DNA of 64,000 bases from positions 1 through 64,000 of the forward strand of contig NZ_SMYZ01000054.1 of NCBI RefSeq assembly GCF_004919685.1, written 5' to 3'. Below, one piece after another: positions 7,535 through 19,571 of this stretch (its first letter is position 1; each line of letters begins with the position of its first letter). This DNA is from Mesorhizobium norvegicum. GTDB lineage: Bacteria; Pseudomonadota; Alphaproteobacteria; Rhizobiales; Rhizobiaceae. The notes beneath the pieces are model-generated. The model saw nothing but the letters and a program-made list of their open reading frames with translations. It was not told the origin of the DNA and made no database searches. The translations under genes were made by a program, and so were the position numbers.

Positions 7535-8224
7535 ATGAAGCTGCACGTTTCTCCTGACACTTTCCCGCCACGCGGCCATGAGGCCAAGCGCCTGTCGATC
7601 GTCGATTCCGCAGCTGCCGTGTTTTGCCGCGAAGGTTTCGCCGGCGCCAACATCGATCTGATCGCCGCCGAAGCCGGCGTCTCGCGCCAGACCATCTACA
7701 ACCATCATGGCGACAAGGAGAAATTGTTCGTCGCGGTGGTTCGTGATCTGACCGAACGCTGCAATGCCGGCATCTTCGCCACCATTGCCACCTTCCCAGA
7801 TCAGCCCAAGGATCTTGAAGCGGACCTGATCGGCTTTGCCGTGCGCTTGAACCAGAACTGCATCTGCAACCGCGACGGAAAATTCCTGCGCAAGCTGATC
7901 CAGACCGAAGGCGAGCGCTATCCCGAGCTGTTTGCCGAGTGGCGCGAACAGGGACCGGGCAGGACATGGCCGGCAATCGCCGCCCGCTTTGCCCGCCTCG
8001 CCTATGGCGGCTACCTCGCGATCGAGGACCCCGACGTGGCGGCACGCCAGTTCCTTGGCCTCGTCAATGCCGAACTGCAGACGACCTTCATGCTTGGCGG
8101 TTCGCCGCGCGAGGACGAGGTGCTGCAATCCGCGACCAATGGCGTGCGCACCTTCCTGCGTGCCTTCGGCAAGCGCCGCTCGGCGACATCGGTTGAAAAG
8201 CAAGGCGCGCTCGCCAGCGCCTGA
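7535..8224 (+). CDS. TetR/AcrR family transcriptional regulator
   Basis: A 229-residue repressor. After a 17-residue N-terminal arm comes the TetR helix-turn-helix, from about residue 20 to 62: AKRLSIVDSAAAVFCREGF, NIDLIAAEAGVS and RQTIYNHHGDKEKLF. The remaining helices form the ligand-binding and dimer domain, ending in a C-terminal region like TetR_C of the AefR group. It is divergent from the MFS exporter and the operator lies between them, so the exporter is its probable target. Alternative starts downstream would cut into the first helix, so the ATG at 7535 is kept despite the missing ribosome site. Confidence 0.9.
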   Translation: MKLHVSPDTFPPRGHEAKRLSIVDSAAAVFCREGFAGANIDLIAAEAGVSRQTIYNHHGDKEKLFVAVVRDLTERCNAGIFATIATFPDQPKDLEADLIGFAVRLNQNCICNRDGKFLRKLIQTEGERYPELFAEWREQGPGRTWPAIAARFARLAYGGYLAIEDPDVAARQFLGLVNAELQTTFMLGGSPREDEVLQSATNGVRTFLRAFGKRRSATSVEKQGALASA

Positions 8225-8342
8225 GCGATCAAATCGTCGGCAATAGTCCTCATCTCAGTGCGGCGGCGGTCTATATCAGGTTTACGCCGCCCTCAAGCTT
8301 GATTACAGCTATGCGGACGATTCAACGGAACCCGACCGCCAC

Positions 8343-8879
8343 ATGGCCGACGACCACATCCGCTACGACATTCTGGCCCAGGAGGCGTTGCGCGGCGTCA
8401 TGCGCAAGGTCCTGGCCGAGGTCGCGCGCACCGGCCTCCCCGGCAACCATCACTTCTTCATCACCTTCCTGACCGGCGCGCCGGGCGTGCGCGTGTCATC
8501 GCGGCTGCGCGAGCGCTATCCCGAGCAGATGACCATCGTCATCCAGTTCCAGTATTGGGACCTGAAGGTGACCGACACCGGCTTCGAGGTCGGCCTGTCC
8601 TTCTCCGACGTGCCGGAAAAGCTCGAAATCCCGTTCTCGGCCGTGCGCGGCTTCTATGATCCGTCGGTCAATTTCGAACTCGAATTCGACGTCAAGACGG
8701 ACGGTGCAGCCGAGGAACCAGCCGCTCAGGCCTCGCCTGAGGCGTTGACCATCGTCTCCGAGAAAAAGCCGAAGGCCGAGAAGAAGGCCGCCGCCGAGGC
8801 GGAGAAGAAACCCGCAGTGGCGGACGCCGCCACCAAGGGCGCCGAAGTGGTCTCGCTCGACGCATTTCGCAAGAAATAG
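8343..8879 (+). CDS. sspB: SspB-like ClpXP adaptor, alphaproteobacterial type
   Basis: The 178-residue protein opens IRYDILAQEALRGVMRKVL and continues GNHHFFITFLTGAPGVRVSSRLRERYP, EQMTIVIQFQYWDLKV, GLSFSDVPEKLEIPFSAVRGFYDPSV. This is the SspB-alpha fold, which binds the ssrA tag and delivers tagged proteins to ClpXP. The fold ends near residue 120. An Ala/Lys/Glu-rich linker follows, then the short tail EVVSLDAFRKK, the likely ClpX-binding segment. It lies about 3 kb from ssrA on the same strand and begins a small operon with the next two genes. Confidence 0.92.
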   Translation: MADDHIRYDILAQEALRGVMRKVLAEVARTGLPGNHHFFITFLTGAPGVRVSSRLRERYPEQMTIVIQFQYWDLKVTDTGFEVGLSFSDVPEKLEIPFSAVRGFYDPSVNFELEFDVKTDGAAEEPAAQASPEALTIVSEKKPKAEKKAAAEAEKKPAVADAATKGAEVVSLDAFRKK

Positions 8880-8895
8880 GCCTGCGGTTCACGCC

Positions 8896-9093
8896 ATGGC
8901 CGACATCGTCAACCTTCGCCAAGCCCGCAAGCAGAAGGCGCGGGACGAGAAAGTGCGCGTCGCCGAACAGAACCGGGCACTGCACGGCCGCTCCAAGGCA
9001 GAGAAGCAACGCGACCGTCTAGTCGCCGACAAGGCCGAGAACTTCGTCGCTGGGCACCGCCGGGAGCCATCCGGCGCCGAAGACGACCAGTGA
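8896..9093 (+). CDS. DUF4169 family small protein
   Basis: A 65-residue, highly charged and probably helical protein: MADIVNLRQARKQKARDEKV, then RALHGRSKAEKQRDRL. This matches DUF4169, a short family found beside sspB or fumC in Rhizobiales; function unknown. It begins 16 bases after sspB, and its TGA overlaps the GTG start of the next gene (GTGA), which suggests translational coupling. Confidence 0.85.
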   Translation: MADIVNLRQARKQKARDEKVRVAEQNRALHGRSKAEKQRDRLVADKAENFVAGHRREPSGAEDDQ

Positions 9094-9314
9094 GCGCCGT
9101 AGAAAAGCGCTCGGTGACTATTCGCGGTCACCGCACCAGCTACTCGCTCGAAAAGCCGTTCTATGACGACCTCGTCGCGATCGCGGCCGCCCGGCAATTG
9201 ACGCTCGCCGCTCTTGTCGCCGAAGTCGACGAGACGCGGCCGCGCGACACCAACCTGTCCTCGGCGCTGAGGCTCCATGTCCTCGAGTGGGCGAAGCGCG
9301 GAACGCATCTCTAG
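9090..9314 (+). CDS. Ribbon-helix-helix domain protein
   Basis: A 74-residue protein with a GTG start that overlaps the DUF4169 stop. The pattern KRSVTIRGHRTSYSLEKPFYDDLVAIAAARQLTLAALVAEVDE is the RHH_4 type of ribbon-helix-helix fold: a strand followed by two helices. Members are assumed to bind DNA as dimers, but no target is known. The close linkage with DUF4169 and sspB is conserved in rhizobia. Confidence 0.85.
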   Translation: MSAVEKRSVTIRGHRTSYSLEKPFYDDLVAIAAARQLTLAALVAEVDETRPRDTNLSSALRLHVLEWAKRGTHL

Positions 9315-9317
9315 ATA

Positions 9318-9357
9318 GCGGCCTGCCCGTTTGTTGCGATCGGATGGGACAGGCCGC
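9318..9357. terminator. Hairpin between converging genes
   Basis: GCGGCCTG pairs with CAGGCCGC at the base of an imperfect hairpin that also has CCC opposite GGG. There is no T-run. Its place between two converging 3' ends suggests a transcription terminator. Confidence 0.5.
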
Positions 9358-9369
9358 CGTCGAAAGGCG

Positions 9370-10251
9370 CTATTTCAGCGGCAAAAACAGTTCCGCGACG
9401 GCCTTATGCTCCGGCACTTCCGCGAAGAAGCCCAGCCGCTGGCAATAGATCGGGAAGTCGCGTGCTTCCTCACCGCTGGCCGGAAGCCAGTCGCGATAAA
9501 GGTAGAGCGCGGCGGGCTCCAGATTGTCGGTGTTGCCGACGACGCGCAGCACCGCGCAGCGTCCGCCAGGGATCTCGCCGGCTTTGATCTGCTCGCCGTT
9601 CGCCTCGATCGGTTGGCCGGTCCCGACACAAAGGTCCACGCTATAATCGGCCGGCGACGCAGGACGCCGCTCGGAACGCCAGACATTGAAGGTCGGACTT
9701 GTCTTGGGCGACAGGCCAGCGGCCTTGCGCCACGCGATGAACCGCTGGATGGTGGCGCCGAGCGTCGCCGGGTCGCCCCGATGCTCCATGATCGCCACTG
9801 GCGTGGGGGGCACATCGCGAATTGTCACGTCGTCAGCGGTAAAAGTCTTCTGCATGAGCTTGCACCTCGCATTGTCGAGAGGCCCGAAGGCCGCAAGCCA
9901 CGGCTCCCAGTCGGGAGATTCCCTGAACGACGAAGGCGATTGCCCGAGCCGTTGCCGAAAGGCGCGGGCGAAGGCATCCGGTGCATCGTAACCGGCATCC
10001 ATCGCTATGTCCGTGACGCTTTGGGCGTCTCTGTAGGCCAGCCGGTACGAAGCGCGCTTCATACGGGCAAGCTGGACATAGCGATGCACGGACAACCCGA
10101 AGGTCGCCTTGAACTGCCGGTGGAAATGAAACTTCGAGAAGGCCGCAACACCGCTCAGCGTTTCCAGGTCCAGATCACTGCCAAGATGCCGGTCGATGTA
10201 GTCCAGCACTCGCTGCATCCGCACATGGTGGTTTTGAAGCGCCGCCTTCAT
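9370..10251 (-). CDS. AraC-family regulator with C-terminal GyrI-like effector domain
   Basis: The 293-residue protein has an N-terminal AraC double helix-turn-helix (about residues 8-108): HLGSDLDLETLSGVAAFSKF, HFHRQFKATFG, then VTDIAMDAGYDAPDAFARAF and GQSPSSFR. The C-terminal half (about 135-293) is a GyrI-like small-molecule-binding domain, with VTIRDVPPTPVAIMEHRGD and an end near FLPLK. This is the Rob/SoxS-like layout of multidrug-sensing activators. Its first 44 codons and the 30 bases before them are duplicated at 11133-11294. The start overlaps the end of the hydrolase gene by four bases. Confidence 0.93.
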   Translation of the reverse strand: MKAALQNHHVRMQRVLDYIDRHLGSDLDLETLSGVAAFSKFHFHRQFKATFGLSVHRYVQLARMKRASYRLAYRDAQSVTDIAMDAGYDAPDAFARAFRQRLGQSPSSFRESPDWEPWLAAFGPLDNARCKLMQKTFTADDVTIRDVPPTPVAIMEHRGDPATLGATIQRFIAWRKAAGLSPKTSPTFNVWRSERRPASPADYSVDLCVGTGQPIEANGEQIKAGEIPGGRCAVLRVVGNTDNLEPAALYLYRDWLPASGEEARDFPIYCQRLGFFAEVPEHKAVAELFLPLK

Positions 10252-10282
10252 CGTCCCGCCTCTGTGGCGGCTCCAGCTGGTT
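10121..10282. repeat. Direct repeat, copy 1 (start of the AraC gene plus its leader)
   Basis: About 162 bp highly similar to 11133-11294 in the same orientation (offset 1012 bases). It covers the first 44 codons of the AraC/GyrI gene and about 30 bases upstream. The two copies flank the alpha/beta hydrolase gene. Confidence 0.85.
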
Positions 10283-11084
10283 GTTCGGCCGCTGATTGCA
10301 ACTTGCTGTCTGGCCCATCAAGGAATCGCAGGGCTGTTGAGGTGAATGGAACGATGGGATCACAAATAGGAGCGTGCTCGCCGCCAGGAATAATCCATAA
10401 CGCGGCATCCGGAATAGAACGATAGAGGCTCACAGGAATTTCAACGGGAAAAAAGCGGTCGCGATCACCGTGCACAACAAGCGTACGGGCTGCAATGGTT
10501 GATAGATCTCGCTCGGTGAAATTCATATCATCATGGTTTTCGCCCAGCGCGTTGAACTGTGCGATGAGTTGACTGATCTGTTCGTCACCGCGTTTTGCGC
10601 ACTCCCGATACATTTCCTGAACTTGTTGGGGCATGACGCCGAACGAAGCTCTGCGCATGATAACCCTTGCCTGATCTGGGAAATGGGTCGTTGCACTAAT
10701 CAATACCATTGAGTCGATGCGCTTGGGTTGGCGCGTTGCCATGTGCAGCAGCGTCATTGCGCCAGAACTGATGCCCATAGCTGAGAAGTGACCAACCCCC
10801 AGCTTTTCAAGCAAGAGGAACACGTCACTGGCCGCTTCCCGATGTGTGAACTTGTTCTCGGGATTGGTGGAGTGACCATGGCCACGCAGATCCACGACGA
10901 TCAGTCGATGGCGCTCAGAAAGCTTGGCGGTAAAGGGAAGCCAGTTCTGTCCACAACCGCCGAACCCATGCAAGAGCACCAGAGGTTTTCCGACTCCGTA
11001 CTCCTCGTAGTACATCTCAATGTCGTTGATTTGAACGGTATACCCGCGAGTGGTTGTCTGCTTGGGAGCGTACGTCGTTGTCAT
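10248..11084 (-). CDS. Alpha/beta hydrolase, captured between two copies of an AraC 5' segment
   Basis: A 278-residue hydrolase with a full triad: oxyanion motif HGFGG at 39-43, nucleophile elbow GISSG with S106, an acid at D207 or D209 in VVHGDRDRFF, and H237 in GGEHAP. It could be an esterase, epoxide hydrolase-like or C-C hydrolase; the substrate is not predictable. Base composition looks lower in G+C than the neighbours, a sign of transfer. The last ten or so residues are read through the leader of the AraC gene and are probably not native. The ATG overlaps the stop of a truncated AraC reading frame (ATGA), with AAGAG as ribosome site. Confidence 0.9.
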   Translation of the reverse strand: MTTTYAPKQTTTRGYTVQINDIEMYYEEYGVGKPLVLLHGFGGCGQNWLPFTAKLSERHRLIVVDLRGHGHSTNPENKFTHREAASDVFLLLEKLGVGHFSAMGISSGAMTLLHMATRQPKRIDSMVLISATTHFPDQARVIMRRASFGVMPQQVQEMYRECAKRGDEQISQLIAQFNALGENHDDMNFTERDLSTIAARTLVVHGDRDRFFPVEIPVSLYRSIPDAALWIIPGGEHAPICDPIVPFTSTALRFLDGPDSKLQSAAEQPAGAATEAGR

Positions 11085-11263
11085 GGGTGTCTCTTAAATA
11101 CGCGATAAGGTGAACAGCAACCTACAGGCCCATGGAAATGAACCTTCGAAAAGGCCGCAACATCGGTCACCGTTTCCAGGTCCAGATCACTGTCAAGATG
11201 CCGGTCGATGTGGTCGAGCATACGATGCATCCGAGCATGGTCGTTTTGAAGCGCCGCCTTCAT
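11081..11263 (-). pseudogene. Truncated copy of the AraC regulator 5' end
   Basis: The 60-codon frame begins MKAALQNDHARMHRMLDHID and continues HLDSDLDLETVTDVAAFSKVHFH, a diverged copy of residues 1-44 of the AraC protein at 9370-10251. After HFH the match stops and 16 unrelated codons lead to a TGA that overlaps the hydrolase start. It keeps only the first helix-turn-helix, so it cannot be a working regulator. It may now act only as a translated leader for the hydrolase gene. Confidence 0.85.
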
Positions 11264-11294
11264 CGTCCCTCCTCGGTGGCAGCTCCAACTAGTC
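11133..11294. repeat. Direct repeat, copy 2
   Basis: Partner of 10121-10282. Differences are scattered base changes rather than gaps, so the duplication is not recent. Confidence 0.85.
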
Positions 11295-11549
11295 GCTCAT
11301 GGCCATAAATTGCTCGACCGATCTTGCGGTTTTGTCACGGGCCGCAGAACATCGCCAAGGATCGTTTACGGACACGCCCAATTTACGGACGGGCGGCGAT
11401 GCTGCGGCGGCTGCTCGATCGCAAGTGAACACTCCGGCGTTTTTGCGAGCGACACGAATTATTCCCCTGCCCGAATCCTTTCGCCTCACGATAACGTCTC
11501 GAAGGTGAGCAACCTCAAAGGCGCAGGGCAACCAAGAGGAACAACTGCG

Positions 11550-11855
11550 ATGAAACGCCACCTGATACGCTACAAGACGAAACCGGAACGGACCGACGAG
11601 AATGAACGGCTGGTCAAGGCCGTGTTCCAGGAGCTGCGGGAAAAATCGCCGGAAGGCGTTCGCTACATGACGTGGCGGTCAGCCGACGGGACCTTTGTAC
11701 ATTTGGTCGAGACGGAAACCGAAGCCCATGCCGACATCATCACCGGGCTGGCGGCATTCGAGGCCTTTCAGAATGGCATCAGGGATCGCTTGATCGAGCG
11801 TCCGCAGCGCGAGGAAATGACCGTGGTGGGCCACTACCGGATGCTGGACCAATAG
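11550..11855 (+). CDS. Small dimeric alpha/beta-barrel-like protein (possible ABM-type)
   Basis: A 101-residue protein: MKRHLIRYKTKPERTDENER, a helix, VRYMTWRSADGTFVHLVET, then a helical stretch and a final strand VVGHYRM. The strand-helix-strand plan and length resemble antibiotic-biosynthesis-monooxygenase/EthD-like ferredoxin folds, but no active-site motif is visible, so this is weak. I start at the ATG after AAGAGGAA; the frame is open 80 codons further upstream without support. The sigma-factor gene follows after 16 bases, so the two are probably one operon. Confidence 0.75.
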   Translation: MKRHLIRYKTKPERTDENERLVKAVFQELREKSPEGVRYMTWRSADGTFVHLVETETEAHADIITGLAAFEAFQNGIRDRLIERPQREEMTVVGHYRMLDQ

Positions 11856-11871
11856 CGGCGAACAGAGGCGC

Positions 11872-12753
11872 ATGAATATCCCCGGCGAGATCCGCGAGCC
11901 TTTTGCTCGCCTGTTCGGCGAAATGCGCCCCAAGTTGCACCGCTATTGCGCCCGCATGACCGGCTCGGTGATCGACGGCGAGGACGTGCTGCAGGAAGCG
12001 CTGACCAAGGCGTTCGAAGCACTGCCCAACGCCGGCCCGATCGCCAACCCGGAAGGCTGGCTGTTTCGCATTGCCCATAATGCTGCGCTCGATTTCCTGC
12101 GCCGGCGCGCCCGTGAAAGGGCCTTTTCCGATGAGGACCCGGACATGATCGTCGACCCGGTAAATCCCACCGTCGACCGTCAGACCGCGGCGGCCGGCCT
12201 GCATACCTTCATGCGCCTTCCCGTCGCGCAGCGAAGCAGTGTCATCATGATGGACGTTCTGGGCTATTCACTGCAAGAAATCAGCGCCGTGCTCGACACC
12301 AGCATTCCCGCCATCAAGGCGGCGCTGCATCGCGGCCGCGGCCAGTTGCGCCAGCTCGCCGATGAGCCCGACGACCGCCCGGCTCCCAGGCTCAACGCGC
12401 CTGAACGCCTGTTGCTCGAGGCCTATATCGATCGCTTCAACGCCCGCGACTTCGACGCGGTGCGCGACATGCTGGCCGATGAGGTGCGGCTGGAGCTGGT
12501 GGCCAGGACGCGGCTGAATGGTCGCGAGGAGGTCGGCACCTACTTCCACAACTATTCCCAGGTGCGGAATTGGCGTTTCGTGCCGGGCTTCATCGAAGAC
12601 AGGCCGGCAGTTCTCGTCCGCGATAGCGATGATCCGGTGGCGCGCCCCGCCTATTTCATCCTGCTGGCCTGGCAGGACGGCAGGCTTGCCGCCATCCGCG
12701 ATTTTCGCCACGCCCGCTACGCCGCCGACGGTGCCGAACTGTTCGTGCTTTGA
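11872..12753 (+). CDS. ECF-type RNA polymerase sigma factor with SnoaL-like C-terminal domain
   Basis: A 293-residue sigma factor. Region 2 lies at about residues 10-85 (LHRYCARMTGSVIDGEDVLQEAL, GWLFRIAHNAALDFLRRR) and region 4 at about 108-165 (LPVAQRSSVIMMDVLGYSLQEISAVL, PAIKAALHRGRGQLR). From about 178 an NTF2/SnoaL-like domain follows (LLEAYIDRFNARDFDAVRDMLADEV). Such fused domains occur in ECF groups that lack a usual anti-sigma factor, where the extension controls activity. No anti-sigma gene is next to it. The preceding small gene is the likely operon partner. Confidence 0.92.
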   Translation: MNIPGEIREPFARLFGEMRPKLHRYCARMTGSVIDGEDVLQEALTKAFEALPNAGPIANPEGWLFRIAHNAALDFLRRRARERAFSDEDPDMIVDPVNPTVDRQTAAAGLHTFMRLPVAQRSSVIMMDVLGYSLQEISAVLDTSIPAIKAALHRGRGQLRQLADEPDDRPAPRLNAPERLLLEAYIDRFNARDFDAVRDMLADEVRLELVARTRLNGREEVGTYFHNYSQVRNWRFVPGFIEDRPAVLVRDSDDPVARPAYFILLAWQDGRLAAIRDFRHARYAADGAELFVL

Positions 12754-12780
12754 AACGATTTCGGGGAGGAAAGGCCTCTC

Positions 12781-16780
<4,000 letters not shown>

Positions 16781-16947
16781 CAGCTCCGAACGGGTTGATT
16801 GAAATTCTGCCGCACTCTACCCGCATCCGCGTGTCGATAAAGAGGCAATTCATCCAGTGTTGCGCGATCCCGGATGATCTGAAACAAATCCTCGCAAAGC
16901 GGAGAATTCGGATGTCAGGGAAGAACTGGGATCGCGTGCCGCGAGGA

Positions 16948-17469
16948 TCAGCGTGCGTCGCGCTTCGCTTGTGCCACCTTGCCCGCCTTGCGCTGCCGGC
17001 CGAGTTCAGCCGGCCGGACCAGCTTCGGCGCCCGCTTGTTGGCCACGGCGCGCATGCCCTTGTGAGCCGTCCGCGAATTGAGCGCGGGACCGTCCGCCGG
17101 CGCATTTTGCTTCATGGCCATCGCCTTACGCGCATTCCCAACCAGCGAAACGCTGGCCGCCAGCTGCCGGCGCCGCTCGGCCTCGCCATTCAGCCGCCGC
17201 ATGGCCATGGCCAGCACCGCAAGCTTCAACTGCGTGCCGCCATCGGTCTTTGAGGCGGCAGCCCCTTTCGGCGCGCCCTTGCCGCGTATTTCACGGCGGC
17301 GGCGATGCGCTTCGGTCTGTGCCTTGTCGCGCCGCTCCCGCAACAGCTTGACCAGACCGGCAAGATCGGCGTCGGAAAGCTCCTGTACCGCCGGATGGTG
17401 CGATTTCTCCACCAGTTCCTGTTCGTCCGCGCTCAGCGCACGCGCCTCTTCCTTGCGTGAAATCGCCAT
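16948..17469 (-). CDS. Conserved basic hypothetical protein
   Basis: A 173-residue protein with no family I can name. It begins MAISRKEEARALSADEQELVEKSHHPAVQ, then a helix LSDADLAGLVKLLRERRDKA, and is very rich in Lys, Arg and Ala to the end (RAPKLVRPAELGRQRKAGK). No signal peptide or membrane segment. The basic, low-complexity C-terminal half suggests binding to nucleic acid, as inference only. It stands alone between the AsmA gene and the FAD oxidase, both on the same strand. Confidence 0.75.
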   Translation of the reverse strand: MAISRKEEARALSADEQELVEKSHHPAVQELSDADLAGLVKLLRERRDKAQTEAHRRRREIRGKGAPKGAAASKTDGGTQLKLAVLAMAMRRLNGEAERRRQLAASVSLVGNARKAMAMKQNAPADGPALNSRTAHKGMRAVANKRAPKLVRPAELGRQRKAGKVAQAKRDAR

Positions 17470-17573
17470 GACACTTTTCCTCCGCTGGCACGCCTGTCTG
17501 TTCAGGCCTCGCTGCTCGGCGGAGTCTCGGCCCGAATGGTGGCATGGTCAAGACGAGCTTCTTTTACGACTCC

Positions 17574-18989
17574 CTAGCTTTCGCCCGGCAAAATCTTGCC
17601 CGGGTTCATGATGTTTTGCGGATCCAGCGCCTGCTTGATCGTGCGCATGATGTCGACGCCATGGCCGAGCTCATGGCGCAGGAAGCCGATCTTGCCCTGG
17701 CCGATGCCGTGCTCGCCGGTGCAGGTGCCATCCATGGCGATCGCCCGCATGTTGAGACGCGCGACGAATTTTTCCGACAGCGCGATCTCCTTGGGATCGT
17801 TCACATCCATCAGCACCAGCACATGAAAATTGCCGTCGCCGGCGTGGCCGACGATCGGCGCGATCAGGCCCATCTCGGCGATATCGGCTTCGGTTTCCAG
17901 GACGCACTCGGCAAAGCGCGAGATCGGCACGCAGACATCGGTCGACAGCCCCTTGGCGCCCGGCCGCAGCGTCAGCGACGACCAATAGGCGTCGTGCCTG
18001 GCCTTCCACAGTTTCGTCCGCTCCTCGGCAACGCTGGTCCACAGGAACGGTCCGCCGCCATTTTCTTCCGCGATCATGCCGAAGGTCTCGGCCTGCTCGG
18101 CAACGCCGGCATCGCTGCCGTGGAATTCGACGAACAGGCACGGGCTCTCGGGATAGTCGAGCTTCGAATAATTCTTCATCGCCCGCATCTGCAGTGCGTT
18201 GACCAGTTCGATGCGCGCCACCGGAATGCCCATCTGGATCGTCGCGATGACCGCGTTGCAGGCCGCCTCGACGCTCGGAAACGGACAGACGCCGCCGGAG
18301 ATCGCTTGCGGGATGCCTTGCAGCTTCAAGGTCAGCGAGGTGATGATGCCGAGCGTGCCTTCCGAGCCGACCAGCAGCCGCGTCAGATCATAACCGGCTG
18401 AGCTCTTTTTCGCGCGCTTGCCGGTCGTCACCGTCTCGCCGTCGGCCATCACGGCGGTCAGCGACAGCACGTTCTCGCGCATCGTGCCGTAGCGCACCGC
18501 GTTGGTGCCGGACGCCCGCGTCGCCGCCATGCCGCCAAGCGAGGCATTGGCGCCGGGATCGATCGGAAAGAACAGGCCTGTGTCGCGCAGATGCCGGTTC
18601 AAATCCTCGCGGGTGACGCCGGGTTCCACCGTGCAGTCGAGATCCTGCGGATTGACCGCAAGGATGCGGTTCATGCGCGAGGTGTCGACCGATATGCCGC
18701 CACCCGGTGCGTTGGTGTGGCCTTCCAGCGAGGAACCAACGCCAAAGGCGATCACCGGCACGCGGTGCGCGGCACAGGCACGCACGATCTCCTGCACCTC
18801 GGCCGTCGTCTCGGGAAAGGCGACGCCGTCAGGCGCCTGCGTCGGAATATAGGTGGTGGTATGCGCATGCTGCGAACGGATCGCCTGGCCGGTCTGGAAG
18901 CGCTCGCCGAGCCGCTGCTTGAGGATGCCGAGCACAGCAGCGATGCCTTCTTCGTTGCGTTCGACCGGGTTGAGGTCGCTCAGAGCCAT
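17574..18989 (-). CDS. FAD-linked oxidase, glycolate oxidase GlcD / D-lactate dehydrogenase type
   Basis: A 471-residue flavoprotein. The PCMH-type FAD-binding domain is at about 55-235: VPVIAFGVGSSLEGHTNAPGGG, TVEPGVTREDLNRHL, FFPIDPGANASLGGMAATRASGTNAVRYG and LLVGSEGTLGIITS. The C-terminal FAD-oxidase domain ends with CTGEHGIGQGK, the active-site signature of GlcD and cytochrome D-lactate dehydrogenases. It oxidises a 2-hydroxy acid, most likely D-lactate or glycolate. The start at 18987-18989 has GGAGGAA upstream; the frame is open for another 207 codons across the divergent thioesterase, which is a shadow. No glcE or glcF is next to it, so a one-subunit D-lactate enzyme is favoured. Confidence 0.93.
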   Translation of the reverse strand: MALSDLNPVERNEEGIAAVLGILKQRLGERFQTGQAIRSQHAHTTTYIPTQAPDGVAFPETTAEVQEIVRACAAHRVPVIAFGVGSSLEGHTNAPGGGISVDTSRMNRILAVNPQDLDCTVEPGVTREDLNRHLRDTGLFFPIDPGANASLGGMAATRASGTNAVRYGTMRENVLSLTAVMADGETVTTGKRAKKSSAGYDLTRLLVGSEGTLGIITSLTLKLQGIPQAISGGVCPFPSVEAACNAVIATIQMGIPVARIELVNALQMRAMKNYSKLDYPESPCLFVEFHGSDAGVAEQAETFGMIAEENGGGPFLWTSVAEERTKLWKARHDAYWSSLTLRPGAKGLSTDVCVPISRFAECVLETEADIAEMGLIAPIVGHAGDGNFHVLVLMDVNDPKEIALSEKFVARLNMRAIAMDGTCTGEHGIGQGKIGFLRHELGHGVDIMRTIKQALDPQNIMNPGKILPGES

Positions 18990-19091
18990 GAATTCCTCCG
19001 CGAATGGACCAGCGTCCACGCTTGTTATGCGATTATGGATGCGTAGTCTCACCGGCCACGCTCTGTCCAGCGCCAGAACAAGGAAGTTTCG

Positions 19092-19571
19092 ATGCCCATC
19101 CCCGCCCCCTTCGTCTCCCAACCCATGGACATCGAGAAGGACTGGATCGACTACAACGGCCATCTCAACATGGCCTACTACAATGTGCTGTTCGACCGCT
19201 GCTCGGACGAAGCCTTCGAGGCTATGGGCATGGGGCTGGATTACGTGAAGGAGCGGCGGCTCACGATTTACACCGCCGAAGTCCATGTCTGCTACGTCCA
19301 GGAACTGCATCTGGATCATAAGGTTCGCGTCTCCTTCCAGCTCATCGACCATGATGACAAGCGGCTGCGGGCCTACCAGGAAATCCGCCATGTCGACGGC
19401 TGGCTCGCCGCCACCTCCGAAACCCTGTCCCTGCATGTCGACATGTCCGGGCCGAAGGTCGCGCCCTTCCCCGCCGATGTGCTTGCCAAGGTCGAAGCCA
19501 TGCGCGCCGCCCATTCCGCACTGCCGATGCCGGAGCGTGCCGGCCGCTCGATCGGGATCAAGCGCAAATAA
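19092..19571 (+). CDS. Hotdog-fold thioesterase (4HBT family)
   Basis: A 159-residue acyl-CoA thioesterase. VSQPMDIEKDWIDYNGHLNMAYYNVLFDRCSDE contains the D-NGHLN motif of the 4HBT family with its catalytic acid region. The rest (AEVHVCYVQELHLDHKVRV, RAYQEIRH, ATSETLSLHVD) fits betainyl-CoA thioesterases, which occur alone or fused to carnitine dehydrogenase. No carnitine genes are adjacent. It is divergent from the FAD oxidase with a spacer of about 100 bases. Confidence 0.88.
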   Translation: MPIPAPFVSQPMDIEKDWIDYNGHLNMAYYNVLFDRCSDEAFEAMGMGLDYVKERRLTIYTAEVHVCYVQELHLDHKVRVSFQLIDHDDKRLRAYQEIRHVDGWLAATSETLSLHVDMSGPKVAPFPADVLAKVEAMRAAHSALPMPERAGRSIGIKRK

